Shown here: positions 8,428-16,767 of the stretch, in pieces | How positions within the stretch are numbered: position 1 is the first letter of the stretch | How the letters are laid out: every line of letters starts with the position of its first letter | Assembly (NCBI RefSeq): GCF_009674805.1 | Contig: NZ_WKKI01000029.1 | Location: 1 to 51,050, forward strand | Length of the DNA: 51,050 nt | Reading direction: 5' to 3' | Source: Metabacillus lacus | Lineage (GTDB): Bacteria > Bacillota > Bacilli > Bacillales > Bacillaceae | Program-made: the position numbers and the translations under genes | Notes under the pieces: model-generated | The model's input: only the letters and a program-made list of their open reading frames with translations | Databases searched by the model: none | What the model was told of the DNA's origin: nothing

Positions 8428-8445
8428 TAACGAATGATACTCATT
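8428..8445. promoter_or_regulatory. Weak Fur-box-like inverted repeat
   Basis: The stretch around GAATGATACTCATT contains AATGA-tac-TCATT and resembles a Fur box at most positions. It lies in a gap with no intact gene directly downstream; the DMT exporter gene starts 220 bases later. It may be a remnant. Confidence 0.25.
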
Positions 8446-8665
8446 GTGCCTTCAGCCGGTCAAATTCTCAATAGTGCTGCAGACTGCTGGATCGCTCCTC
8501 CCTATCACACAGAAAGAAAACCACCTATAAACAGAAGTATTGTTAAACGACTCAATCCTAGATACAACCAGCGAAACTCCTGCTACCAGCTGAACAATCG
8601 GAATAGGGATTATCATGTGCACTTGTGGTAAAGTGTACGTATAGAATTCAAAGGGGACTGAGAAC

Positions 8666-9592
8666 ATGAGACATGCAAAGAGCCTTGCATACACAGCAGC
8701 AGTATTGAACGCAGTAATTGTAGGATTATCTTTTTTCTTCACGAAGATTGCTCTAGAGCATCATTCCCCTGCGGATACCCTTTCCTACCGCTTTACCGCA
8801 GCTTTCCTGGTCATAGTTATTCTGTTCTTTTTCAGAAGAAAGTTGTTTCAGTTTCAACAAACTGATAAAAAGAATATGCTGTATCTCCTTCTGCTTGCCT
8901 GCTTTTACCCAGGTATGTTTTTTAGTTTTCAAGCATTTGGCCTGCTATATGCAACCTCAGCTGAAGGTGGCATTCTGATGGCTTTTGCCCCCATCTTAAT
9001 TACAATACTTGCTGCATTTGTCCTGAAAGAGCGGACGAATCTGTTTCAATTCTTCTTTATCATCCTCTCCGTATCAGGAGTTCTCTTTATTTTTTTCGCT
9101 AGCGGCAATGGGATTGGAAGCAGCAGCCTCGGCTTGTTACTGCTCTTCATTTCTTGTTTATCAATTGCTGGCTACTCTGTTTTAGCACGTTATTTATCAA
9201 TTTCCTACAGCCCCCTTCAGCTCAGTTTTATTATGGTGGGATTTGGATTTGTGTTTTTCAACGTCTATTCCATTGGAACACATATGGCGTCTGGGAGCCT
9301 TGGTGAGTTTTTCTCAATCTGGAAATCCCCTACCTTTCTTGCTGCCATTCTTTACCTAGGAATATTATCAACCCTTTTGACTTCTTTTCTATCAAACTAT
9401 GCATTGTCCAAACTGCAGGCCTACCAAATGAGTGTTTTTTCAAACCTGTCCACGGTTATTGCCATTTTTGCCGGAGCGGTGCTGTTGAATGAAGATATCC
9501 GCTGGCACCACCTAGTTGGAACAGTGATTATTTTAGCAGGGGTAGCGGGCACAAACATGGCAGGTAATCGCAGAATGCCAAAAGAAGATTAG
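8666..9592 (+). CDS. DMT-superfamily transporter (EamA family)
   Basis: A 308-residue integral membrane protein with about ten hydrophobic segments arranged as two EamA repeats. Repeat 1 is roughly 8-145 (SFFFTKIALEHHSPADTLSYRF, then ATSAEGGILMAFAPILITIL). Repeat 2 is roughly 155-300 (ILSTLLTSFLSNYALSKLQA, then AIFAGAVLLNEDIRWHHLVG). Such proteins usually export amino acids or other small metabolites across the cytoplasmic membrane; the substrate is unknown. The ATG follows AAAGGGGACTGAGAAC. The gene appears monocistronic and is flanked by repeat arrays on both sides. Confidence 0.88.
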   Translation: MRHAKSLAYTAAVLNAVIVGLSFFFTKIALEHHSPADTLSYRFTAAFLVIVILFFFRRKLFQFQQTDKKNMLYLLLLACFYPGMFFSFQAFGLLYATSAEGGILMAFAPILITILAAFVLKERTNLFQFFFIILSVSGVLFIFFASGNGIGSSSLGLLLLFISCLSIAGYSVLARYLSISYSPLQLSFIMVGFGFVFFNVYSIGTHMASGSLGEFFSIWKSPTFLAAILYLGILSTLLTSFLSNYALSKLQAYQMSVFSNLSTVIAIFAGAVLLNEDIRWHHLVGTVIILAGVAGTNMAGNRRMPKED

Positions 9593-9647
9593 GATATGTA
9601 GCTGGAATGAAGGGCAACTTTTACCGGCTGGGAATAGAAGTATGCAG

Positions 9648-10105
9648 TTTAGCCGGAAAACCTCCGCTTATTCAGAGCTGTGAACGGTGCGCTGAAAAAA
9701 TAGACGGAGCATTTCCGCTTAAGCGCCAGATTGCATAAAAAAAGGCCAATATAGACGGAGACATTCCGGTTAACAGCTTTAAATGGTTCGATATATAAGG
9801 GTTTTTTCAACTCAACCGGAATATCTACCCTTATATTCACCAAAAAGAGCTTCATTTTGGATTTAGCCGGAAAACCTCCGCTTATCCAGATCTGTGAACG
9901 GTGCGCGGAAAAAATAGACGGAGCATTTCCGCTTAAGCGCTAGATTGCATAAAAAAAGGCCAATATAGACGGAGACATTTCGGTTAACGGCTTTAAATGG
10001 CTTGATTTATAAGGGTTTTTTCAACTTAACCGGAATAGCTACCCTTATAATCACCAAAAAGAGCTTCATTTTGGATTTAGCCGGAAAGCCTCCGCTTATT
10101 TTTCC
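9648..10105. repeat. 214-bp tandem repeat (two full copies and part of a third)
   Basis: The word TTTAGCCGGAAA begins at 9648, 9862 and 10076, giving an exact 214-bp period. The two full copies differ at only a few positions, and the third stops after about 30 bases. Each unit holds words of the dispersed family (CCTCCGCTTAT, ATAGACGGAG, TTCCGCTTAAGCG, CCGGTTAAC). It fills the gap between the DMT exporter and yuiH. Open frames inside it are not convincing genes. Confidence 0.9.
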
Positions 10106-10126
10106 AGCCCCGAAACAACCGATCGG

Positions 10127-10723
10127 TTAATCCCAGCTGAGCCGTTCTTCTTTCCATGGATCACCGTTCATATGATAACCGTTTCTTTCCCAAAACCCTG
10201 GATGATTTCGCTCTAAGAACTGTATGCCCCTCAGCCACTTGGCACTTTTCCAAAAATACAAATGAGGAATGACAGCTCTTAAAGGATAGCCGTGCTCAGG
10301 AGTCAGCGGCTCATGATTAAATGAATGAGCAAGAATTGTGGTTTCCCTTAAAAAGTCCTCCATCGCCAAATTGCTTGTCCAGCCTTCCTCTGCATGAAGA
10401 ATCACGAAACCCGCTTTTTCTTTCACTCCTGCTTTTTCTGCTATATCTTTTGCCCTTACGCCCGTCCAAATATTATCCAGCCGTGACCATCCTGTTACAC
10501 AATGAATATCATTTGTAGTCTCAGCCTGAGGAAATTCCAGCAATTCTTGAAAAGTAAGAAGCATGGGATGTTCCACCAATCCGTATACCTGAAGATTCCA
10601 TTGCTGAAGATTTTGGTAGTAAGGAATATTCCCTGCATGAAGAACCGGAAATGATGTTGTCACGTTCTGGTTAGGCGGCACCCTCCCAGATTCGTCTTTT
10701 TGTTTTGTTTTTCCAAAATACAT
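10127..10723 (-). CDS. yuiH: Sulfite oxidase-like molybdopterin oxidoreductase YuiH
   Basis: A 198-residue protein consisting of a single oxidoreductase molybdopterin-binding domain. The Mo-ligating Cys is Cys75 in DIHCVTGWSRLDN. HAEEGWTSNL and PEHGYPLRAVIPHLYFWKSAKW are typical of the family. There is no twin-arginine signal, so a cytoplasmic location is likely. The substrate is unknown. The ATG at 10721-10723 follows AAAGGAGTGCTGCTAT; the length equals that of B. subtilis YuiH as I remember it. The gene diverges from bioY across a 120-base promoter region. Confidence 0.88.
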   Translation of the reverse strand: MYFGKTKQKDESGRVPPNQNVTTSFPVLHAGNIPYYQNLQQWNLQVYGLVEHPMLLTFQELLEFPQAETTNDIHCVTGWSRLDNIWTGVRAKDIAEKAGVKEKAGFVILHAEEGWTSNLAMEDFLRETTILAHSFNHEPLTPEHGYPLRAVIPHLYFWKSAKWLRGIQFLERNHPGFWERNGYHMNGDPWKEERLSWD

Positions 10724-10736
10724 ATAGCAGCACTCC

Positions 10737-10767
10737 TTTGTTAACCTTTTTATAAATAAAGTTGACA
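10737..10767 (+). promoter_or_regulatory. Candidate BirA operator of bioY
   Basis: TTGTTAACC, a 14-base gap after TTAACC, then GTTGACAT. This resembles the biotin repressor box TTGTTAACC...GGTTAACAA as I remember it from Bacillus, with the right half imperfect. It overlaps the -35 of the bioY promoter, as expected for repression. Confidence 0.5.
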
Positions 10768-10790
10768 TAAATGATTGAGTGAATTATTCT
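10762..10790 (+). promoter_or_regulatory. Sigma-A promoter of bioY
   Basis: TTGACA (10762-10767) and TATTCT (10785-10790) are separated by 17 bases. They lie about 55 bases upstream of the bioY start and overlap the candidate BirA site. Confidence 0.65.
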
Positions 10791-10843
10791 TTTATCAGAT
10801 ACATAGAAATTTTACTTATTTTACTAAACAAAGGGGGATCTTT

Positions 10844-11431
10844 ATGAAGCTTAAAACGTATGATATTTCACTTGTTGGTATGTTCGCTGCATTAATGGCA
10901 ATTGGAGCTAACATTACTTCTGTTGCGCCTTTTCTCCAGGTCGCCGGTGTACCTCTCTCTATGCAGCCATTTTTCTGCATTCTTGCAGGCCTGTTAATTG
11001 GAAGCAGGCTTGGAGCGCTCTCCATGATTGTATACGCTTTGATTGGAATAGCAGGCGCACCCGTTTTTGCAGGCTTTAGCGGTGGACCCGGAGTCATTAT
11101 TGGAAGTACAGGCGGTTTTATTCTTTCCTATATTGTAGCAGCATATGTGGCAGGAAGAATAGTCGAAAGAAGTCAGAATCCCGGCTTACCTTCCTTCTAC
11201 ACAGCATCTTTTGCAGGAATTGTTCTGATTTATGTTATTGGCACAACGTATATGTATGCCGCTTTAAATTTCTGGATGGAAGTGGAAATGACTTACTTGG
11301 GTGCCTGGGGAATTATGAGCTGGTTTATTGTGAAAGACGCAGCATTCACAGTTTTGGGAGCAGTGATTGCACCGCGCATTTACAAGTCAGTTCATCGTGG
11401 AGCACGCTTAGGAAGAAGATCAGCTGCATAA
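10844..11431 (+). CDS. bioY: Biotin transporter BioY
   Basis: A 195-residue hydrophobic S-component of an ECF-type biotin transporter (YuiG in B. subtilis). BioY signatures are VAGVPLSMQPFFCILAGLLI, GSRLGALSMIVYALIGIAG and GGPGVIIGSTGGFILSY. Six membrane segments are expected. It binds biotin and works with a shared EcfA/EcfT module not in this window, or alone. The ATG at 10844 follows AAAGGGGGATCTTT. The BirA-like box at its promoter fits repression by biotin. A strong terminator follows. Confidence 0.93.
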   Translation: MKLKTYDISLVGMFAALMAIGANITSVAPFLQVAGVPLSMQPFFCILAGLLIGSRLGALSMIVYALIGIAGAPVFAGFSGGPGVIIGSTGGFILSYIVAAYVAGRIVERSQNPGLPSFYTASFAGIVLIYVIGTTYMYAALNFWMEVEMTYLGAWGIMSWFIVKDAAFTVLGAVIAPRIYKSVHRGARLGRRSAA

Positions 11432-11441
11432 TTTATTTCAG

Positions 11442-11467
11442 CCTGCGGAATGTTCCGCAGGTTTTTT
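11442..11467 (+). terminator. Terminator of bioY
   Basis: CCTGCGGAA-TG-TTCCGCAGG is followed by six T residues, 10 bases after the bioY stop. Confidence 0.9.
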
Positions 11468-11579
11468 CTTTATAAAAATAGTGGAGCCTGCCCCATTTAT
11501 TTTTTCTCAGTCCTGAATAAAGGGCGAGAGAAACGGAATATAATAGAAAGATAAATATATTGTGAGAGGGGCAAAAGAG

Positions 11580-11723
11580 ATGTCAGGCTTAAAAAGATAT
11601 TATCTGTCAGAAAAGCAGCGCGAGGATTTCGAAAGTATTTTGATGAGACGGTTGGAACCTGAGGATTCTGAATTTGTTTATCAGCTTGATGATCATGAAC
11701 TTCTGTATCAGCTTAATCAATAG
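11580..11723 (+). CDS. Small acidic protein, 47 residues
   Basis: The ORF starts MSGLKRYYLSEKQREDF and ends ELLYQLNQ. A GAGAGGGGC ribosome site lies about 7 bases before the ATG, and a hairpin follows the stop. The sequence is charged, has no Cys and no membrane segment, and I do not recognise its family. Its good ribosome site and clean boundaries favour a real gene. It converges with yuiF. Confidence 0.6.
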   Translation: MSGLKRYYLSEKQREDFESILMRRLEPEDSEFVYQLDDHELLYQLNQ

Positions 11724-11727
11724 CACA

Positions 11728-11756
11728 AAGGCCATATTTCATCGAAATATGGCCTT
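11728..11756. terminator. Hairpin between the small ORF and yuiF
   Basis: AAGGCCATATTTC-ATC-GAAATATGGCCTT is a perfect 13-bp stem between two convergent genes. It probably ends transcription from both sides, although the T-tracts are short. Confidence 0.7.
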
Positions 11757-11767
11757 AAGTATTTACT

Positions 11768-13099
11768 TTAAAAGAGCACAGCAGCAAGCCAGCCAAACAA
11801 AATAAGCGGGATATTATAGTGCAGGAAGGTCGGAACACATGTATCCCAAATATGATTGTGATTTCCATCTGCATTCAAACCTGAAGTTGGACCGAGCGTA
11901 CTGTCTGAAGCAGGAGAGCCTGCATCGCCAAGTGCAGCAGCGGTTCCTACGATTGCAATGGTGGCCATTGGGCTGAAGCCCAGCTGAATACATAATGGCA
12001 CAAAAATGGTTGCGATAATTGGTATCGTAGAAAACGAGGAACCAATTCCCATTGTAATAAGCAAACCGACAATCAGCATCAGCAGGGCGCCAAGAGACTG
12101 ATTACCTCCAATATAGTTCGCCGAAGCCTCTACCAGTGTTTCAACATGGCCGGTAGCCTTTAAAACAGTGGCAAAGCCTGAAGCGGCCAGCATGACAAAT
12201 CCAATGAAAGCCATCATCCGCATTCCGCTTGTCAGGAGAGCATCTGCTTCATTCCATTTCATAGAGCCGCTGGCATACAGGACTATAATTCCTGCTAATG
12301 CACCGAAAATCATACCTTCCACATCAAGAACCTGTGACAAAGTCAGCTGCACTGCCAAAGAAACAGCAATTGCCAAAACAGCTGTTGTAATGCTGCGTTT
12401 TGTATAGACAGCTTTCTTCTCAACTTCTACCTCTGCAGAAATATAATTACGCGGTTTTCTGTAAGTGAACAAAGCGGCTGTCAGTAGTCCGAGAAGCATT
12501 CCGCCTACAGGAATCAGCATGGCAGCAGGAATGTCACTCAGCCTGATTGTTAAACCGCTGTTTTCCATATTGGTCTGAAGAATTTCATGAAATATGGCAC
12601 CAAATCCGACCGGAAGCAATATATAGGGAGCTGTGAGGCCGAAAGTGATGATGGTAGCTATTAATCTTCTGTCTATTTTCAATTCATTTAAAACCTTCAA
12701 CAGCGGCGGTATTAAAACCGGAATAAAGGCAATGTGAACAGGAACCAAGTTTTGAGAGAAAATTGAAATTGCTAGAATAATAAGTAAGATAAGTACTTTT
12801 GATAATGATTTTCTCCTGCTGTCCCCTTCTCTTCCAACCAGCTTTATTGCACCTTCCACTAGTGCATCAGGCAAGCCTGTTTTAGAGAGCGCAACCGCAA
12901 ACCCTCCAAGTAAAGCATAGCTCAATGCTACTGTTGCATTTCCGCCAAGACCTCCTGTAAAGGTTTCAATTGTAGTTTTTAAATCCAGTCCTCCTGCCAA
13001 ACCTCCGGCAAGAGCACCTGTTACAAGAGCAAACACAACATTTACTCTCAATAAGCTTAGTATCAGCATAACCAATACTGCTATAATAACTGCATTCAT
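11768..13099 (-). CDS. yuiF: YuiF-like Na+/H+ antiporter family permease
   Basis: A 443-residue membrane protein with about 11-12 hydrophobic segments. It belongs to the NhaC/YuiF-like antiporter family. The glycine-rich [20 protein letters not shown] and the late [20 protein letters not shown] are typical of it. Annotation in Bacillus varies between Na+/H+ antiporter and amino-acid permease, so the substrate is unsettled. The ATG at 13097-13099 follows GGAGGTTCTTGCA and was preferred over upstream in-frame ATGs. It lies alone on the minus strand, convergent with the small ORF. Confidence 0.82.
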   Translation of the reverse strand: MNAVIIAVLVMLILSLLRVNVVFALVTGALAGGLAGGLDLKTTIETFTGGLGGNATVALSYALLGGFAVALSKTGLPDALVEGAIKLVGREGDSRRKSLSKVLILLIILAISIFSQNLVPVHIAFIPVLIPPLLKVLNELKIDRRLIATIITFGLTAPYILLPVGFGAIFHEILQTNMENSGLTIRLSDIPAAMLIPVGGMLLGLLTAALFTYRKPRNYISAEVEVEKKAVYTKRSITTAVLAIAVSLAVQLTLSQVLDVEGMIFGALAGIIVLYASGSMKWNEADALLTSGMRMMAFIGFVMLAASGFATVLKATGHVETLVEASANYIGGNQSLGALLMLIVGLLITMGIGSSFSTIPIIATIFVPLCIQLGFSPMATIAIVGTAAALGDAGSPASDSTLGPTSGLNADGNHNHIWDTCVPTFLHYNIPLILFGWLAAVLF

Positions 13100-13345
13100 T
13101 GCAAGAACCTCCATCAAGTTACTTTACTCTGCTAATGTATTAGAGTGATAAATTCAATAAACATAAATTATCATAGCTTTCATTCTCTGTCAATCAATAT
13201 TTTCATATGGTAGCGAACTAAAGGGAACGAACAATAAGCTGAAAGGAAACACTTGTAAAAACGAGTTTGCTAAATAGCTTGCCTGGGTATAGAGAAGAGC
13301 ACGAAATTTGTCATATTATACTATTTTCTTTCAAAGGAGGAACAT

Positions 13346-14344
13346 ATGAAACGTTTTAAGATTATTCTGATCTGTTCTCTGCTCGCCTTTCTAGTGTCAT
13401 GCAGTCAGCTGCAGGCAGCAAACAGCGGACAAACTCTGCTGAGACTTGCACATAATCAAAACAGCGAACACCCGATACATAAATCCTTAACTGAGTTTTC
13501 AACACTTGTTGAAGAAAAAACCGGGGGAAACGTAAAGGTAGTTATTTATCCCAACGGCCAGCTGGGAACTGAAAGGGAGATTATTGAATTGACCCAGACA
13601 GGAGCTGTAGATATTGCAAAAGTCAGCGCCGGTGCTCTGGAAAACTTTGAAGGAACGTACTCTCTATTCAACCTTCCATATTTATTCGATGATAAAGAAC
13701 ATTATTATCAGTCAATGGAAAGCAGTGTTGCTGAAGAAATTTACGGCTTAACAGATGAGATCGGTTTTATTGGACTGACTTATTACGATTCAGGTGTCAG
13801 AAATGTGTACACAAGGCAGACCCCCGTCATGACACCGGAAGATATGAGAGGGCTGAAAATAAGGGTGCAGCCAAGCGGTACAGCCATTCGCATGATTGAG
13901 TTAATGGGCGGCGCTCCAACCCCTATGGATTATGGTGAAGTCTACACCAGCCTTCAGCAAGGCGTGATAGATGGCACAGAAAACAATGAAACAGCTCTGA
14001 CAAGCGGAAAGCACGGAGAAGTAGCTAAGGAATACTCGTATACAGAGCACAGCATTGTTCCCGATATCTTGATTATCTCCTCCACTAAATGGGGAAGACT
14101 CGCACCTGAAGAACAGGATGCGGTAAAAGAAGCAGCCGAAGAATCAACACAGCTGCATAAAAAGTTGTGGGCACAGGAGACAGAAAGTGCTATCGAAGAA
14201 GCAAAAAAGATGGGTGTGAATTTTTCGTATCCGGAAAAAGAACCTTTTAAAGAGGCGGTTATGCCGCTTCATAAACAGTTTGAAAACAACCCGGAAACAG
14301 GAGAATTTTATAGAAAAATCAGAGAGGAGGCTGATGGTTCGTGA
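13346..14344 (+). CDS. dctP: TRAP transporter solute-binding lipoprotein (DctP family)
   Basis: A 332-residue extracytoplasmic binding protein. The N-terminal lipoprotein signal has lipobox LVSC with Cys19. The body has DctP features: LRLAHNQNSEHPIHK, YPNGQLGTEREIIELTQTGAVDIAK, LPYLFDDKEHYYQ, then RGLKIRVQPSGTAIRMIELM and MDYGEVYTSLQQGVIDGTEN. The Arg in KIRVQPS is the usual contact for a carboxylate ligand, so an organic acid is likely; the exact ligand is unknown. The ATG follows AAAGGAGGAACAT. It is first in a tight three-gene operon and overlaps the next gene by 4 bases. Confidence 0.93.
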   Translation: MKRFKIILICSLLAFLVSCSQLQAANSGQTLLRLAHNQNSEHPIHKSLTEFSTLVEEKTGGNVKVVIYPNGQLGTEREIIELTQTGAVDIAKVSAGALENFEGTYSLFNLPYLFDDKEHYYQSMESSVAEEIYGLTDEIGFIGLTYYDSGVRNVYTRQTPVMTPEDMRGLKIRVQPSGTAIRMIELMGGAPTPMDYGEVYTSLQQGVIDGTENNETALTSGKHGEVAKEYSYTEHSIVPDILIISSTKWGRLAPEEQDAVKEAAEESTQLHKKLWAQETESAIEEAKKMGVNFSYPEKEPFKEAVMPLHKQFENNPETGEFYRKIREEADGS

Positions 14345-14838
14345 TAAATGCAAAGAGAATGTTGAACAGGAGTATCGGAGCAATCACTTGCACAATGCTA
14401 TTGGTCATGGTTGTCACCGCCCTGTGGCAGGTTTTTTCAAGATATGTTCTTAATTCTCCAAGCACAGTATCCGAGGAGCTGCTGAGGTACCTGCTCATTT
14501 GGGTATCAATTCTTGGAGGAGCTTATGCTTTTGGAGAGAAAAAGCATTTGGCAATTTCTTTTTTTGTTAACAAACTTCCGGAAGGCCTTCATAAAGGGGC
14601 TTCTATATTTGTGGAGTTTCTTCTAATTGGATTTGCGGGCCTCGTGCTGATCTACGGAGGACTTAACGCTGTTATACTGACAACTGCGCAAACTTCAGCA
14701 GCTCTGGGCATTCCCCTTGCCTTCATTTACGGTGTGCTTCCGGTTGCCGGTGTGCTCATTATCGGATACAGTGTGCTGGACTTGCTGCAATTTAACAGGC
14801 AGGAAAGCCGTAAGCAGGATTTTAAACAAGCAATCTAA
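14341..14838 (+). CDS. dctQ: TRAP transporter small membrane subunit (DctQ family)
   Basis: A 165-residue protein with four hydrophobic segments, the usual size and topology of the Q subunit. WQVFSRYVLNSPSTVSEELLRYLLIW is the characteristic family segment. It bridges the binding protein and the large permease in the cytoplasmic membrane. The GTG start overlaps the dctP stop (GTGA), with AGAGGAGGCTG upstream inside dctP, which indicates translational coupling. The next gene begins immediately after its stop. Confidence 0.92.
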   Translation: MINAKRMLNRSIGAITCTMLLVMVVTALWQVFSRYVLNSPSTVSEELLRYLLIWVSILGGAYAFGEKKHLAISFFVNKLPEGLHKGASIFVEFLLIGFAGLVLIYGGLNAVILTTAQTSAALGIPLAFIYGVLPVAGVLIIGYSVLDLLQFNRQESRKQDFKQAI

Positions 14839-14868
14839 ATGCAACTTAAAACGAAAGGCGTTGACATT

Positions 14869-16164
14869 ATGGCATTAACTGCAGGGCTGATTTTATTAGT
14901 GAGTTTTTTCATATTACTTCTTATTGGCGTTCCCATCGCCGTAAGCATAGCGGTCTCTTCTATTATTACAATGCTTGCCCTGTTTCCGTTTGATGTTGCT
15001 GTCTTTACAGCGGCGCAGAAGCTGGTGACAGGGATAGACAGCTTTACACTTCTGGCTGTCCCTTTCTTTGTGCTTTCGGGCATTATTATGAACAATGGAG
15101 GCATCGCCATCCGGCTGATCAATTTTGCCAAAATGCTGACAGGCAGGGTGCCGGGATCACTTGACAGCACCAACGTGGTCGGTAACATGCTGTTTGGCTC
15201 CATTTCCGGTTCTTCTGTTGCATCTGCTGCTGCCATTGGAGGGATCATGCATCCCCTGCAGAAAAAAGAGGGCTATGATCCTAGATACTCGGCTGCCGTG
15301 AATATCGCATCCGCTCCAACAGGATTGTTAATTCCACCCAGCGGACTGCTGATTATCTATTCCCTAGCCAGCGGAGGGACATCAATCGCTGCCTTATTTA
15401 TTGCAGGCTATCTTCCAGGACTGCTGTGGGGTCTTGCTGTTATTGCGGTTGCTTCATTTTTGGCAGTAAAAAAAGGCTACCCGGTATCGGACAGAGTGAC
15501 TGCTAAACAAGCATTGCAGGTAACGCTGGAAGCCATTCCAAGCCTTTTGCTGATTTTCATAGTAATTGGAGGAATTGTTGCAGGTATTTTTACGGCAACC
15601 GAAGGAGCTGCCATTGCAGTAGCATATTCAGCTTTGCTGGCACTTCTTTATAGAAAACTTCCGCTTAGCAGCGTTCCTAAGATTCTAATGGAAACCATTG
15701 AAATTACCGCTATTATTATGTTTCTTGTCGGTGCTTCTGCAATCCTGTCAACAGTCATGGCTTTTACGGGCATTCCGGAAGCAATTACAAATGGCATGGT
15801 GAACTTATCAGATAACCCGATTATCATTCTTTTGCTGATGAATGTGATTATCCTGATTATTGGAACCTTTATGGATATCACACCTGCTGTTCTCATCTTC
15901 ACACCAATCTTTCTTCCGATTGCAGTAAGCTTTGGCATGGACCCTGTACATTTTGGCATCATGCTGGTATTTAACCTCTGTATCGGGAACATCACGCCTC
16001 CGGTGGGAAGCTCCCTCTTTGTAGGCTGCAGCATTGCAAAGCTTGAAGTCGAAAAAGTCATTAAGCCGCTTCTCCCTTTTTACGGAGCCATCTTCATTGT
16101 GCTGCTGCTCATCACGTATATCCCGCAGCTAAGCCTGTGGCTGCCGGGGCTGTTCGGTTTATAG
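14869..16164 (+). CDS. dctM: TRAP transporter large permease (DctM family)
   Basis: A 431-residue permease with about 12 membrane segments. DctM hallmarks are FFILLLIGVPIAVSIAVSS, GSISGSSVASAAAIGGIMHP, NIASAPTGLLIPPSGLLIIY, GIFTATEGAAIAVAYSALL and GNITPPVGSSLFVGCSIAK. It forms the ion-coupled channel of the system. The ATG at 14869 has an AAAGGCG site upstream. An ATG at 14839, directly after the dctQ stop, is possible but has no ribosome site. The operon ends at a large repeat array rather than a simple terminator. Confidence 0.93.
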   Translation: MALTAGLILLVSFFILLLIGVPIAVSIAVSSIITMLALFPFDVAVFTAAQKLVTGIDSFTLLAVPFFVLSGIIMNNGGIAIRLINFAKMLTGRVPGSLDSTNVVGNMLFGSISGSSVASAAAIGGIMHPLQKKEGYDPRYSAAVNIASAPTGLLIPPSGLLIIYSLASGGTSIAALFIAGYLPGLLWGLAVIAVASFLAVKKGYPVSDRVTAKQALQVTLEAIPSLLLIFIVIGGIVAGIFTATEGAAIAVAYSALLALLYRKLPLSSVPKILMETIEITAIIMFLVGASAILSTVMAFTGIPEAITNGMVNLSDNPIIILLLMNVIILIIGTFMDITPAVLIFTPIFLPIAVSFGMDPVHFGIMLVFNLCIGNITPPVGSSLFVGCSIAKLEVEKVIKPLLPFYGAIFIVLLLITYIPQLSLWLPGLFGL

Positions 16165-16166
16165 AA

Positions 16167-16697
16167 ATGCGGAAGGCGCCCGTTCAGCGGCGACAAGCAT
16201 AAGACGAGCCGGTATGAAGGTTGTTCTTTAACCTTCAGGCCGGTTTGGCTTATGACCTCGAGCCGCTGGCGCCTGGAGCTGGACAAATAGAAAAGCGGAA
16301 GGCGCCCGTTAAGCCCTGACAAGCATAAGATGGCTTGGACGGAAGGTCGCTCTTTGACCTTTTGGCCAAGACAGCTTATGACCTCGAAGGGCTGGCGCCT
16401 GGAGCTGGACAAAACGAAAAGCAGAGCCGGCTTGCTCAGGCCTGACAAGCATAAGACGAGCATCTCTAAAAGGCGCTCTTTGCCTTTTTGAGATGATTGG
16501 CTTATGACCTCGAAGGCCTAGCCGGCGGAGCTGGACAAATAGAAAAGCGGAAGGCGTAGTAAAGGAAGTCATGCTAAGAGCGCCACGTCCTGTGGCAACG
16601 CATGACTGTCCGACCTCCTGTCGGGCTCTGACAAGCATAAGACGAGCATCTCTAAAAGGCGCTCTTTGCCTTTTTGAGATGATTGGCTTATGACCTC
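16167..16697. repeat. Four copies of a long rod-shaped hairpin repeat
   Basis: Units begin at about 16167, 16291, 16417 and 16541, each with (A)AGCGGAAGGCG or a variant. The first three share GACAAGCATAAG, a central stem with loop GYTCTTT, CTTATGACCTCGA, and GGAGCTGGACAAA. Paired arms differ between copies yet stay complementary: GGCGCC/GGCGCC versus GCCGGC/GCCGGC, CAGCGGC/GCCGCTG versus AGGCCT/AGGCCT, GAAGGTC/GACCTTT versus AAAAGGC/GCCTTTTT. The fourth unit carries a different left half and ends at CTTATGACCTCC. A truncated fifth copy is at 50978-51050. Open frames through here are by-products of the repeat. Confidence 0.9.
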
Positions 16698-16767
16698 CAT
16701 CTTTCAAAATCTGCATAAAATGTCCTGATAAGGACTTGTATCTACTTTTTTAAACAAACCCCCTCAC

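Noticed and set aside
8452-8742. Minus-strand 96-codon frame with hydrophobic segment MIIPIPIVQLVAG
   Set aside because: It overlaps the start of the DMT exporter gene on the other strand and has no ribosome site. It could be a gene remnant, but nothing recognisable supports this.
9649-9855. Minus-strand 68-codon open frame
   Set aside because: It lies wholly within the 214-bp tandem repeat and has no ribosome site. The second repeat copy breaks it.
16080-16716. Two overlapping minus-strand open frames with repeated SSRRQ- and LMLVRA-like segments
   Set aside because: They are translations of the rod-shaped repeat units. They have no ribosome sites and repeat with the DNA.
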